A stretch of DNA of 64,000 nucleotides from DAOUKH01 sp965219875 (GTDB taxonomy: Bacteria; Chloroflexota; Dehalococcoidia; SHYB01), in NCBI GenBank assembly GCA_965219875.1, contig CBDCOW010000005.1, positions 380,411 through 444,410 on the forward strand. The letters are read 5' to 3'. Below, piece by piece: positions 53,782 through 62,439 of this stretch. The translations under genes were made by a program, and so were the position numbers. The notes beneath the pieces were generated by a model. It saw nothing but the letters and a program-made list of their open reading frames with translations, was not told the DNA's origin and ran no database searches. Numbering within the stretch: position 1 is the first letter of the stretch; each line of letters starts with the position of its first letter.

Positions 53782-54189
53782 TCAGAGCAGGCCGCTGAGC
53801 GCCTCTTGGGGATCGACGGCGGGGATTGGGGAGCGTTCGTAGTCCCTGACGTTCCTGGTCACGATGTGGCCGGCGCCGCAAGCACGGGCGGCGGCGACCT
53901 GCATCGCGTCCTCGAAGTCCGTCATGGGAAGCTCGGCGGCGTAACGTATGGCCTCGGTGCCGGTCGCCGCCACCGCCACGAATCGCGTGAGGTGGACGAT
54001 GAAGTCGCGGGTGCGTACGCCGCCGCGCGCCGGGGCCACCATGTAGTAGAGGTTGGAGACCGAGTGCCAGGCGATGGAAGCGTCCTCCGCGCCCTGTTCA
54101 ATCCGGTCCAATAGTTCCGAGGCCGGGCCGGAGTGCGGACGCCGATCGAGGGCGACGTCGATCAGCACGTCGGTGTCAAGCAGGATCAC
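53782..54189 (-). CDS. vapC: VapC-type PIN toxin
   Basis: The 135-residue PIN nuclease starts MILLDTDVLIDVALDRRPHS (Asp 5 and 7), has the central SVSNLYYMVAP and MTDFEDAMQVAAARACGA (Asp/Glu about 89-93), and ends with HIVTRNVRDY. It overlaps the antitoxin stop by 4 bp. It belongs to a different PIN branch from the module at 52.6 kb (no sequence similarity beyond motifs), so the two were gained separately. Confidence 0.9.
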   Translation of the reverse strand: MILLDTDVLIDVALDRRPHSGPASELLDRIEQGAEDASIAWHSVSNLYYMVAPARGGVRTRDFIVHLTRFVAVAATGTEAIRYAAELPMTDFEDAMQVAAARACGAGHIVTRNVRDYERSPIPAVDPQEALSGLL

Positions 54190-54410
54190 TGGAGATACTT
54201 CTTGGCCAGGGCGTCATAGCGCGGGTCGTCACGCTCCGCCGCCTTGAACCGGCCCCGCCACCGAGCGGTGAAGGACGGAGCATCCGCTCCGGCAACCTCT
54301 CTAAGCGATTGCTCGATTAGCGACGACAGCGAGACGCCGCGAGAGCGCGCGTACCGCTTGGCCTTCGGGACCAGCTCGGCGTCCACCGTGATAGTGAGCT
54401 TCTGTTTCAT
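54186..54410 (-). CDS. vapB: Ribbon-helix-helix antitoxin (DUF6364-like)
   Basis: The 74-residue protein has MKQKLTITVDAELVPKAKRY (ribbon), ARSRGVSLSSLIEQSLREVA (helices) and a tail that should cover the PIN toxin. It precedes and overlaps vapC. The palindromic ATACGTAT-type sites upstream (54433-54466) are its likely operator. Confidence 0.87.
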   Translation of the reverse strand: MKQKLTITVDAELVPKAKRYARSRGVSLSSLIEQSLREVAGADAPSFTARWRGRFKAAERDDPRYDALAKKYLQ

Positions 54411-54432
54411 CGCGCGGTTGCTTTCTCGCTAG

Positions 54433-54466
54433 GCATACGTATGCTGCCGCGTAGTATACGTGTATC
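54433..54466 (-). promoter_or_regulatory. Promoter and palindromic operator of the 54-kb vapBC pair
   Basis: A perfect 12-bp palindrome GCATACGTATGC (54433-54444) is followed by a related GTATACGTGTAT (54454-54465). TATACT on the minus strand (54458-54453) can act as -10, which puts the first palindrome on the start region. Two similar sites fit cooperative RHH binding. Confidence 0.55.
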
Positions 54467-54493
54467 GCCGGCGGCCTTCAACATCAACGTGAG

Positions 54494-55138
54494 TCACCCA
54501 GCGCGCGGTAGCGCGCAGTCCCATTCCGCCTGATCCGAGGCTAGGGCCTCGCGCAGTTGGCGCACGTCAAAGATGGCCTGGATGTCGTGGTTTCCGGCGT
54601 CGTCGGTGATGAGCACAGCCAGCTCTTCGGCTTGCGCGAGTTGAGTGATGAATGCGTCGGCCGGACTGTTCCTTAGAAGTAGGCCATTGTCGGTCAGCAC
54701 GTCTTTCCAACCGCTCTTCTCCCATCTGCCAACTTCGCCCATGTTGCGGCGAGAGATGAACACGTCGTCAATCTCAAAACTCTTCCTGATCCGAGCAATC
54801 GCCGTAGCTTCAGCCCTGCCATAGCCGATTGGGGCTTGTGCCGTTGCCAATCTGTCCCGATACGTTGGCATCTCGAAGAGCATGGCCGCCTGCGTGGCAT
54901 GGAAGCCTTTGGAGCACGCTAGCTCAAGCAGCCCCTCATCGGATCGCCCTTCGAGGGCATTGGCGTAGGACGTGACCCAGCGGTACTCATCACTCCCGTC
55001 GGGAGTCCAGACCTCTTCCCAGGGAACGGGCAAGTCGGAGGATGCAGGAGTTGGCGACGGCGCTACGGTCGGTGCTGGAGCGACTTCGCAGGCCGCAACG
55101 ACTGCGACGGCGATGAGTACGGCGGCTAGCGAGCGCAT
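54494..55138 (-). CDS. Lipoprotein of unknown function
   Basis: The 214-residue protein has a signal peptide with lipobox (VVAAC, Cys 17) and a Pro/Thr/Ser linker (APAPTVAPSPTPASSD). A helical domain follows with two Cys (LELACSKGFHA and EWDCALPRAG) that might form a disulfide. I recognise no family. M19 of the open frame (55138) is chosen as start because it begins the signal peptide. Base composition is a little lower in GC than the core genes. Confidence 0.6.
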   Translation of the reverse strand: MRSLAAVLIAVAVVAACEVAPAPTVAPSPTPASSDLPVPWEEVWTPDGSDEYRWVTSYANALEGRSDEGLLELACSKGFHATQAAMLFEMPTYRDRLATAQAPIGYGRAEATAIARIRKSFEIDDVFISRRNMGEVGRWEKSGWKDVLTDNGLLLRNSPADAFITQLAQAEELAVLITDDAGNHDIQAIFDVRQLREALASDQAEWDCALPRAG

Positions 55139-55280
55139 GGGAAGATCAGTATACCTTCCTACGGCCCTCTGCCTTGACATGCCGTCGGGCACGGGCGTAG
55201 ACCGGGGGCTGCGCCAGATCCAGCGCCGGCTGCCTCTGAGGGAGTACCGCGAGGAGGCTTACCGAGCATTGTCCCAGCGA

Positions 55281-56192
55281 TCAGCTGGTGGCGAGATGCA
55301 CCAGTTCATCTTCCAGATCAAGTAGCACTCCACCTAGAAGGTCACAGTAGTGGTCTGCAATCTTCTTGAGATGTCCCCATTCACCCGATCGGAAGCGCGC
55401 GACGCTTCTTTCCAGAGTCCTCACTGAAGCTTCGGACGGCCGGAATCCGTTGGCGTCTCTTGCGATGACGGCATATTCCCAGAGGCCTCGTTCTGTGATG
55501 GAACGGGCGGCCATAGCCTTGGGCTTTGCATGGAGATAGTCGTCACGTCCACCCTTGATTTTTGGCAGAATGCTTCGAGCTCTCTTCCGATATTCACTAG
55601 CTTTCCTGCGTCGTCTTGATGAGGCCGAAATATATACCGACGTTATGCAATCAATCACCTGCTCTACATGCTCTAGTAGTGCCTGAAGGGACACAGCAAG
55701 AGAGAAGCGGTGATAATTCCCACGGATGTAGGCATCCATCGTAGATAGACCAACGAAGGCCTTGGCGTCCAAGCCTATAGCCAGGTATCGAACATTCCAG
55801 AAGTGCTCAGGAAGTTCGTAGCATGTTGTCAAAAGACTGTGCCAAGCACTGGGAAGCCGTGTTTCAGGTGGTGTTTCCATTACGCCTCTATATGCAACCA
55901 AACCAGCGTCTTCCAGTCGCTTTTGCTCTTCCCCGCGGGAAACGAAAGCAGGATCTCGCTTCCTAAGTTCCTCGAGAGCGGCGGCTACGCAGCGATCAAC
56001 AAACTCCTCCAGCGGGGAAGGTTTGCCTTGCTCCGCTGTCGTGTTTATCTCAGCAAGCTGAGCCCTTCGTTGGCGCAATTCCGTCTCGATATCTTCTTCG
56101 GTTATCGCACCTTGCCGCATCCATTCCTCAAATATGGACCGCCGTTTCCTTCTTTCCCTACTCGTCAAGTTTCCCCCTTGTATGTGAATCAA
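55281..56192 (-). CDS. Orphan protein, 303 aa, unknown function
   Basis: The protein is mostly helical and charged, with a basic start (TSRERRKRRSIFEEWMRQG), a likely coiled coil (about 30-55) and a basic patch SSRRRRKASEYRKRARSILP (about 205). No signal peptide, membrane segment or motif is recognised. It is clearly AT-richer than the neighbours and uses rare codons such as ATA and AGA, so it was probably acquired. The start is uncertain: TTG 56192 opens the frame, and TTG 56168 after GGGGGA is an alternative. Confidence 0.5.
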   Translation of the reverse strand: MIHIQGGNLTSRERRKRRSIFEEWMRQGAITEEDIETELRQRRAQLAEINTTAEQGKPSPLEEFVDRCVAAALEELRKRDPAFVSRGEEQKRLEDAGLVAYRGVMETPPETRLPSAWHSLLTTCYELPEHFWNVRYLAIGLDAKAFVGLSTMDAYIRGNYHRFSLAVSLQALLEHVEQVIDCITSVYISASSRRRRKASEYRKRARSILPKIKGGRDDYLHAKPKAMAARSITERGLWEYAVIARDANGFRPSEASVRTLERSVARFRSGEWGHLKKIADHYCDLLGGVLLDLEDELVHLATS

Positions 56193-56382
56193 AAATGTGG
56201 CAGGGATTGGGGTTTGGCCTTAGTGTCATGCCAGAGTCACGCCTAGTTCCCTTATCCGACCCGGGGACGCGGGACCCTAGCCCGACACCGTAGCCCACCG
56301 GCTTCAAGGACTCCTAGTTTACCAAGGCCGCTTACGTGCGCCGTCGTTCTCGCGACCCAAGCCGCCTCCGCCTCTCCCCACC

Positions 56383-56412
56383 TTGACACGCCGGCGGCGG
56401 CGGGCGTATCGT
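56383..56412 (+). promoter_or_regulatory. Promoter of the trp T-box operon
   Basis: Perfect TTGACA (56383-56388), an 18-bp spacer and TATCGT (56407-56412, four of six). The start site near 56419 falls just before the T-box leader. Confidence 0.65.
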
Positions 56413-56420
56413 TTTTCGTG

Positions 56421-56712
56421 ATAGGCAAAGGCTGCGAACGAGAGGAGTAGCCCACGAGCGGGGCCGCAGAGAGCCGGGGGTTGGTGAAACCCGGCGCCGG
56501 CGCGGTGGGTGAATGGACTCGGGAGCTGCGCACCGAACCCCCGTGGGGGGCGTAGGCTGCGACGGAAAGGGCACCGTTACCAGAGCCCGGGGCATCGCCT
56601 TTACGTCGAGAGACGCGGGGGCCGCGCCCGACAGAGTGTCCCCGGTCCGCCGGGGGAACGAGGGTGGCAGTCGCGGGCAAGACCCGTCCCTTGGTGGATG
56701 GGTCTTTTGTTG
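56421..56712 (+). ncRNA. Tryptophan T-box riboswitch with terminator
   Basis: The leader shows the T-box order. An AGTA (56447-56450 area) lies on the 5' side of stem I. The specifier GAA-TGG-A has TGG at 56514-56516 (Trp codon). The T-box GAGGGTGGCAGTCGCGG has UGGC at 56665-56668, matching a tRNA acceptor end GCCA (bacterial tRNA-Trp has discriminator G). A terminator follows: AAGACCCGTCC pairs with GGATGGGTCTT (56679-56705), then TTTGTTGTT. Uncharged tRNA-Trp would open trpS-trpEGDCF. Confidence 0.92.
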
Positions 56713-56738
56713 TTAAGGACGGAAGAGAGCGGAGAGCA

Positions 56739-57758
56739 ATGGAACGCAAGCGCATCTTGACCGGCATCCGCCCCACGGGGGCGCTCCACCTTGGGCACTA
56801 CGTGGGCGCGTTGGAGAGTTGGCTGCGGCTCCAGCGGGAGTACGAGTGCTTCTTCCTCATCGCCGACTATCAGGCGCTGGGCGACCACGCCGACGACGTC
56901 GACGGCATCCGCCGCTCGGTCGTCGAGGTGGCCATGGACTGGCTCGCCGTCGGGCTCGACCCCAAGGACAGCGCCTTCGTCATCCAGAGCTACGTGCCGG
57001 AGCACGCCGAACTGACCATGCTGCTCAGCATGATCACGCCGCTGGCGCGCCTCCAGCGCAACCCGACGCTCAAGTCGGAGTCGGAGCGCGTCGAGCAAGA
57101 GACCTCGGGGCTCTCGGTCGGCTTCTACACCTACCCTGTCAGCCAGATTGCCGACATCCTGCTGCCCAAGGCGCACCTCGTGCCCGTGGGCGAGGACCAG
57201 ATGCCGCACATCGAGATGACCCGCGAGATCGCCCGCAAGTTCAACCGCCAGTACGCCGAGGTCTTCCCCGAGCCCAGGGGCCTCACCGGCCGCGTCCCCC
57301 GGCTCGTGGGCACCGACAACCGCGGCAAGATGAGCAAGAGTCTCAACAACTGCATCTTCCTCAAGGACGACGCCGACACCGTCGCCAAGATGGTGCGGAG
57401 CATGTACACCGACCCCACCCGCCTCCGCGCCACCGACCCCGGCCACGTCGAGGGCAACCCCGTCTTCATGTACCACGACGCCTTCAACCCCGACACCGAC
57501 GAGGTCGACGACCTGAAGGACCGCTACCGCCGGGGCGCGGTCGGCGACGTCGAGGTCAAGCAGAAGCTGACCGCCGCGCTCAACGACTTCTTGGAGCCCA
57601 TCCGCGAGCGCCGCGCCCACTTCGAAAGCCACCCCGACGAGGTCCACGAGGCGCTGCTCGACGGCACGCGCCGGGCCAAGGCCGTCGCCGAGCAGACCAT
57701 GGACGAGGTGCGCTCGGCGATGGGGATCAGCGCCTACACGGGCGCGGGAGCGTCGTGA
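56739..57758 (+). CDS. trpS: Tryptophanyl-tRNA synthetase
   Basis: The 339-residue class I synthetase has KRILTGIRPTGALHLGHYVG at the start (HxGH-type HLGH) and LVPVGEDQMPHIEMTREIAR in the middle. The KMSKS loop reads GKMSKSLNNCI (about 200). It charges tRNA-Trp. ATG 56739, behind GGAGAG, is chosen; the frame is open from 56664 but that part is the T-box. Placement as first gene of the trp operon behind a Trp T-box links charging and synthesis. Confidence 0.96.
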   Translation: MERKRILTGIRPTGALHLGHYVGALESWLRLQREYECFFLIADYQALGDHADDVDGIRRSVVEVAMDWLAVGLDPKDSAFVIQSYVPEHAELTMLLSMITPLARLQRNPTLKSESERVEQETSGLSVGFYTYPVSQIADILLPKAHLVPVGEDQMPHIEMTREIARKFNRQYAEVFPEPRGLTGRVPRLVGTDNRGKMSKSLNNCIFLKDDADTVAKMVRSMYTDPTRLRATDPGHVEGNPVFMYHDAFNPDTDEVDDLKDRYRRGAVGDVEVKQKLTAALNDFLEPIRERRAHFESHPDEVHEALLDGTRRAKAVAEQTMDEVRSAMGISAYTGAGAS

Positions 57759-59389
57759 TGTACTACCCGACGCTGGAGCAAGTCCGCGCCATGCGGGGCG
57801 AGGGTAACCTCGTCCCCGTCTACCGCGAGATACTCGCCGACATGGAGACGCCGGTCTCCGCCTTCCTCAAGGTCGCCCGCGGGCGCTACTCGTTTCTCCT
57901 CGAAAGCGTCGAGGGAGGCGAGCACGTCGCCCGCTACAGCTTCATCGGGACGGAGCCGCGGAAGGTGCTCCGCACGGGCGCCGGTTTGGCTTCCTCTGAT
58001 CGTAGGGCTGCCACCGACGGCGGCGTCCCCATCGAAGACCACGGCGCGGTGGACCCGCTCAAAGTCATCGAGCGCGAGCTTGCCGGCTACCGGCCCGTGG
58101 CCGTCGAGGGCGTCCCCCGCTTCCACGGCGGGGCCGTCGGCTACGTCGCCTATGACACCGCCGCCTACTTCGAGCGCCTGCCCCAACCCGCACCCGACCC
58201 CAACGGCCTCCCCGAGGCCCTGCTGATGCTCGCCGACACGCTGGTCGTCTTCGACCACCTGAAGCACCGCATCCTCGTCCTGTCGCACGTCCACCTCGAC
58301 GACGACCCGTCCAACGATGCCGCCCGCTACGCCGAGGCCATCGCCCGCATCGACGAGATCGCCGAACGGCTCGCCGGGCCCCTGCCGCGGCCCGAGGTGG
58401 GCGTGACTTCGGAAACGGCGGGGGAGGAGACGGGGTCGAACACCACCCGCGAGCAGTACCACCGCACCGTCGAGCGCGGCCGCGAGCACATCGTGGTCGG
58501 CGACATCATCCAAGTCGTGCCGTCACAGCGCCTTCACCGCCCCACCGACGCGCATCCCTTCGACATCTATCGGGCACTTCGCGGGATCAATCCCTCGCCC
58601 TACATGTTCTACGTCGATCTCGACGGCTTTCAGCTCGTCGGGGCCTCGCCGGAGACGCAGGTCCGCGTCGAGGACGGCGTGGCCACGGTGGGCTGCATCG
58701 CGGGGACTCGTCCGCGGGGCGCGACGCCGGAGGAGGACCAGGCGATGGAGGAGGAGATGGTGGGCTCGCCCAAGGAGCGCGCCGAGCACGTGATGCTCGT
58801 GGACCTGGCGCGCAACGACCTGGGCCGGGTGAGCCGCGTCGGGGGCGTCACGGTCAACGCGCTGATGACCGTGGAGCGCTACTCCCACGTCATGCACCTC
58901 GAATCGAACGTGACGGGGCTGATGCGGGACGACCGCACCTGCTTCGACGCCTTTCGCGCCTGTTCGCCACTGGGGACGGTTTCCGGCGCACCGAAGATTC
59001 GCGCCATGGAGATCATCGCCGACCTCGAACCCCACCGGCGCGGCCCCTATTCCGGCGCCATCGGCTACTTCGGGTTCGCGGGCAACATGGACACCTGCGT
59101 CGGCCTGCGCACCCTGGTGATGAAGGACGGCGTGGGTTACGCGCAAGCGGGCGGCGGCGTCGTCTTCGACAGCGACCCCGAGGCGGAGTACCAGGAGACC
59201 CTACAAAAGGCGGGGGCGCTGATCCGCGCGATCGGCGCCGCCGAGGCGATGGACCTGCGCTACGGCCCGCTGCAGAAGCGGGGAGAGGGCCGTGACGCCG
59301 TCGTGGATGTTCCCGCCGGGGGGCGGGCGCCCACAAGGGGCGCCCCTACGGGAGGGGGAGAGACCGCCCCGGAGGAGGCGACAGCGTGA
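57758..59389 (+). CDS. trpE: Anthranilate synthase component I
   Basis: The 543-residue TrpE has the Trp-feedback motif LLES (about 46-49), the chorismate-binding core with SPETQVRVEDG, GCIAGTRPRGATPEEDQA, DLARNDLGRVSRVG, SPLGTVSGAPKIRAMEIIAD and the end GYAQAGGGVVFDSDPEAEYQ. It makes anthranilate from chorismate with TrpG. The ATG at 57758 shares one base with the trpS stop. The last about 35 residues (from GEGRDAVVDVP, with GGRAPTRGAPTGGGET) are translated intergenic repeat, an unusual tail. Confidence 0.95.
   Translation: MYYPTLEQVRAMRGEGNLVPVYREILADMETPVSAFLKVARGRYSFLLESVEGGEHVARYSFIGTEPRKVLRTGAGLASSDRRAATDGGVPIEDHGAVDPLKVIERELAGYRPVAVEGVPRFHGGAVGYVAYDTAAYFERLPQPAPDPNGLPEALLMLADTLVVFDHLKHRILVLSHVHLDDDPSNDAARYAEAIARIDEIAERLAGPLPRPEVGVTSETAGEETGSNTTREQYHRTVERGREHIVVGDIIQVVPSQRLHRPTDAHPFDIYRALRGINPSPYMFYVDLDGFQLVGASPETQVRVEDGVATVGCIAGTRPRGATPEEDQAMEEEMVGSPKERAEHVMLVDLARNDLGRVSRVGGVTVNALMTVERYSHVMHLESNVTGLMRDDRTCFDAFRACSPLGTVSGAPKIRAMEIIADLEPHRRGPYSGAIGYFGFAGNMDTCVGLRTLVMKDGVGYAQAGGGVVFDSDPEAEYQETLQKAGALIRAIGAAEAMDLRYGPLQKRGEGRDAVVDVPAGGRAPTRGAPTGGGETAPEEATA
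59318..59365. repeat. Intergenic-repeat module inside the trpE 3' end
   Basis: CGCCCACAAGGGGCGCCCCT followed by ACGGGAG is the same module as at 43.7, 53.7 and 62.74 kb. Here it lies within the trpE coding frame, just before the trpG overlap. Confidence 0.85.
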
Positions 59390-59970
59390 TTCTCCTCATC
59401 GACAACTACGACAGCTTCACCTACAACCTCTACCAGTACCTCCGCGAGCTCGGCGCCGAAGTCGAAGTGCGCCGCAACGACGAGGCCACCCTCGACGACA
59501 TCGAGGCGATGGCGCCGGAGCGCATCGTGATCTCGCCGGGGCCGGGCACGCCCGACGACGCGGGCATCTCGAACGACGTCATCCGCCACTTCGAGGGGCG
59601 GCTGCCCATTCTGGGCGTCTGCCTGGGGCACCAGTGCATCGGCGCGGTCTACGGCGGGAGCATCGTCGGGGCCGGCGAGATCATGCACGGCAAGACGTCG
59701 GATATCCGGCACGACGGCCGCGGCGTCTTCGCCGGCCTGCCGCAGGACTTCGAGGCGATCCGCTACCACTCCCTCGCCATCGACCCCGCCACGGTCGCCG
59801 ACTGTCTCGAAGTCACCGCGCGCACCAGCCGCGGCGTTATCATGGGCGTGCGCCACAAGACGCACGCCATCGAGGGCGTGCAGTTCCACCCCGAATCGAT
59901 CTTGACCGCCGTGGGCAAGGACCTCCTTACCAACTTCCTGAACATGGAGGAACCCGGAGAGGCGCGATGA
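59386..59970 (+). CDS. trpG: Anthranilate synthase component II (glutamine amidotransferase)
   Basis: The 194-residue class I amidotransferase has NYDSFTYNLYQYLRELG, the oxyanion SPGPGTPDDAG, the Cys nucleophile in GVCLGHQCIG (about 79) and the His-Glu pair in GVQFHPESILT (about 169-171). It gives ammonia to TrpE. GTG 59386 overlaps the trpE stop (GTGA). The protein may also serve as PabA; no pabB is in the window. Confidence 0.96.
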   Translation: MILLIDNYDSFTYNLYQYLRELGAEVEVRRNDEATLDDIEAMAPERIVISPGPGTPDDAGISNDVIRHFEGRLPILGVCLGHQCIGAVYGGSIVGAGEIMHGKTSDIRHDGRGVFAGLPQDFEAIRYHSLAIDPATVADCLEVTARTSRGVIMGVRHKTHAIEGVQFHPESILTAVGKDLLTNFLNMEEPGEAR

Positions 59971-60983
59971 TAGCCGAGGCGCTGAACAAGATCGTCGAAG
60001 GCGGCTCGCTCGACGCCGCCGAGGCCGAGGGCGTCATGGCCTCCGTCATGGCGGGCGAGGTCTCGCCGGCCCGGCTCGCCGCCCTGCTCACCGCCCTGCG
60101 CATGAAGGGCGAGAGCGACGACGAAATCCTCGGCTTCGCCCGGGCGATGCGCGCCGCCGCCGTGCCCGTCGCCGCGCCGCCGGACGCCATCGACACCTGC
60201 GGCACGGGCGGCGACTTCTCGAACACGTTCAACATCTCGACGGGATCGGCCATCGTGGCCGCCGCCGCCGGCGTCACCGTCGCCAAGCACGGCAACCGGA
60301 GCGCCACCAGCCAATGCGGCAGCGCCGACGTGCTCGAAGCCTTGGGGGTGAAGATCGCGGTCACCGCGGAGCAGGCCGAGCGGTGCCTCGAACGGATCGG
60401 CATCGCCTTCCTCTTCGCCCCCGCCTTCCATCCCGCTATGCGGCACGCCGGCCCCACGCGGGGCGAACTCGGCATCCGCACCGTCTTCAATATCCTGGGG
60501 CCGCTCTCCAGCCCTGCCCGCGTCAAACGCCAGGCCCTTGGCGTGGCGCGGCCCGAGCTTGGCGCGCGCATGGCGGCGATACTCGGCGGACTCGGCTGTG
60601 AGCGCGCCCTCGTCTTCCACGGCAGCGACGGCCTCGACGAGATCACCCTCGGCGGCCCCACGACGGTCCACGACCTCCGCGGCGGCACGGTGACCTCCTA
60701 CGACATCGCCCCCGACGACCTCGGCCTCGACGGGGCGCCGCGTGACGCCCTCGCCGGCGGCGGCCCGGAGGAGAACGCGGCGATCCTGCGCTCCCTGTTC
60801 GCCGGCGAGACGGGTCCGAAGCGCAACGCGCTCGTCGCCAACGCCGCCGCCGCGCTGGTGGTCGCGGGCAAGGCCGACGACCTCGCCGAGGGCGTAAGGC
60901 TGGCGGCGGAGGTCATCGACGGCGGCGCCGCAGCGGCCAAGCTCGGCGAGTTCGCCGCCTTCACCCAGACCTTCGAGGGCTAG
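59967..60983 (+). CDS. trpD: Anthranilate phosphoribosyltransferase
   Basis: The 338-residue TrpD has DTCGTGGDFSNTFNISTGSA (about 79-98, PRPP loop), KHGNRSATSQCGSADVLEAL (about 109-128) and GPTRGELGIRTVFNILGPL. It joins anthranilate and PRPP. The ATG at 59967 overlaps the trpG stop (ATGA). Confidence 0.96.
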   Translation: MIAEALNKIVEGGSLDAAEAEGVMASVMAGEVSPARLAALLTALRMKGESDDEILGFARAMRAAAVPVAAPPDAIDTCGTGGDFSNTFNISTGSAIVAAAAGVTVAKHGNRSATSQCGSADVLEALGVKIAVTAEQAERCLERIGIAFLFAPAFHPAMRHAGPTRGELGIRTVFNILGPLSSPARVKRQALGVARPELGARMAAILGGLGCERALVFHGSDGLDEITLGGPTTVHDLRGGTVTSYDIAPDDLGLDGAPRDALAGGGPEENAAILRSLFAGETGPKRNALVANAAAALVVAGKADDLAEGVRLAAEVIDGGAAAAKLGEFAAFTQTFEG

Positions 60984-60985
60984 CC

Positions 60986-61777
60986 GTGGCCACCTATCTC
61001 GACGCCATCGTCGAACGCAAGCGCGCCGATCTCGATCAGGCCAAGGCCGCGACCCCGCTCGCCGACCTGAAGGCCCGCGGCGCGGGCATGCCCCCGCCGC
61101 TCGACTTTCGCGGCGCCCTCGACGCCCCCGGCATCCAGGTCATCGCCGAGGTGAAGAAGGCGTCGCCCTCGCGCGGCGACATCGCCCCCGACGCCGACCA
61201 CGTCGAGACCGCCCGCGCCTACGCCGCCGCGGGCGCCGCCGCCATCTCCGTCCTCACCGAGGAGCCGCACTTCAAGGGCCGCCTCTCCTACCTCTCCGAC
61301 ATCAAGAACGGGCTGGGCGGCGACTGCCCGCCGCTCCTCCGCAAGGACTTCATCGTCGACCCCTACCAGGTGTACGAGGCCCGCGCCTACGGCGCCGACG
61401 CGCTGCTCCTGATCGTGGCCTCGCTGACCGGCGGCGAGCTCGCCGAGCTCATGGGGACCGCCGCCGACCTCGGCCTCGGCTGCCTCGTCGAGGTCCACGA
61501 CGCTGAGGAGGCGGAGCGCGCCGCCTCCGCGGGCGCGGGCGTCGTCGGCATCAACAACCGCGACCTGCGCTCCTTCACCACCGACCTCGAAACGACGCGC
61601 CGGGTGCGGCCCCACGTCGGCGGGGGCGCGACGGTGGTGAGCGAAAGCGGGATCAAGACGGCCCAAGACGCGGCGCGCCTCGCGGGCTGGGGCGTCGACG
61701 CCTTCCTCATCGGCGAGGCGCTGATGACCGCCCCCGATCCCGGCGCGCTGCTGAAGACCTTCCTCATACGCGACTAG
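60986..61777 (+). CDS. trpC: Indole-3-glycerol phosphate synthase
   Basis: The 263-residue TIM barrel has VIAEVKKASPSRGDI (about 52-66), SVLTEEPHFKGRLSYL, LLRKDFIVDPYQVYEARAYG, VGINNRDLRSFTTDLETT and VVSESGIKTAQDA. The catalytic Lys and Glu residues are in place. It closes the indole ring. GTG 60986 follows trpD by 2 bp. Confidence 0.96.
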   Translation: MATYLDAIVERKRADLDQAKAATPLADLKARGAGMPPPLDFRGALDAPGIQVIAEVKKASPSRGDIAPDADHVETARAYAAAGAAAISVLTEEPHFKGRLSYLSDIKNGLGGDCPPLLRKDFIVDPYQVYEARAYGADALLLIVASLTGGELAELMGTAADLGLGCLVEVHDAEEAERAASAGAGVVGINNRDLRSFTTDLETTRRVRPHVGGGATVVSESGIKTAQDAARLAGWGVDAFLIGEALMTAPDPGALLKTFLIRD

Positions 61778-61785
61778 GGGCGGCG

Positions 61786-62433
61786 ATGACCTACGTCAAG
61801 ATCTGCGGCATTTCACGCCCGGAAGACGCCGAGGCCGCCGCCGGCGCCGACTTCATCGGCCTCGTCTTCGCGGAGAGCCCGCGGCGTGTCACCGTCGAAC
61901 AGGCCCGCGCCCTCGTCGAGGCCGTCCGGTCGCGCCCGGACCCGCCCAAGACCGTCGGGGTCTTCGCCAACAACCCCCTCGACGAAGTCAACGAGACCGC
62001 CCACGCCCTCGCCCTCGATTATGTCCAGATCAGCGGCGACGAACCCGACGACTATCTTCGGCGCGTCGAGGCGCCGGTGGTCCGTGCCGTCCACGTCCAA
62101 GCCGGCCCGGGACAGCGGCCCGATCCGGCGGCGCTTGCCGTCCGCCTCGACGCCCTGCGCGGCCTGGGCGCAACGGCGCTGCTCGACGCCAAGGTCGACG
62201 CCCGCTACGGCGGCACGGGCCGCCGCTTCGACCACGACGCCGCACGGGACGCCGCACGCGACCACGACTTCCTTCTCGCCGGCGGCCTCACGCCGGAGAA
62301 CGTCGCCGAGGCCGTCGCCGAAGTGCGTCCCTGGGGCGTCGACGTCTCCAGCGGCGTCGAGACCGGCGGCGCCAAAGACCCCGGCAAGATCCGCGCCTTC
62401 ATCGAAGCCGTTCGCGGGGTAGACACTGCGTAG
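61786..62433 (+). CDS. trpF: Phosphoribosylanthranilate isomerase
   Basis: The 215-residue barrel has VKICGISRPEDAEAAAGADF (Cys 7 region), the LVFAESPRRVT strand, the catalytic Asp in ALLDAKVDARYGGTGRRFD and the end DVSSGVETGGAKDPGKIRAF. It isomerises PRA. It lies 8 bp after trpC and is the last trp gene here; trpB and trpA do not follow and must be elsewhere. Confidence 0.96.
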   Translation: MTYVKICGISRPEDAEAAAGADFIGLVFAESPRRVTVEQARALVEAVRSRPDPPKTVGVFANNPLDEVNETAHALALDYVQISGDEPDDYLRRVEAPVVRAVHVQAGPGQRPDPAALAVRLDALRGLGATALLDAKVDARYGGTGRRFDHDAARDAARDHDFLLAGGLTPENVAEAVAEVRPWGVDVSSGVETGGAKDPGKIRAFIEAVRGVDTA

Positions 62434-62439
62434 GGGCGA

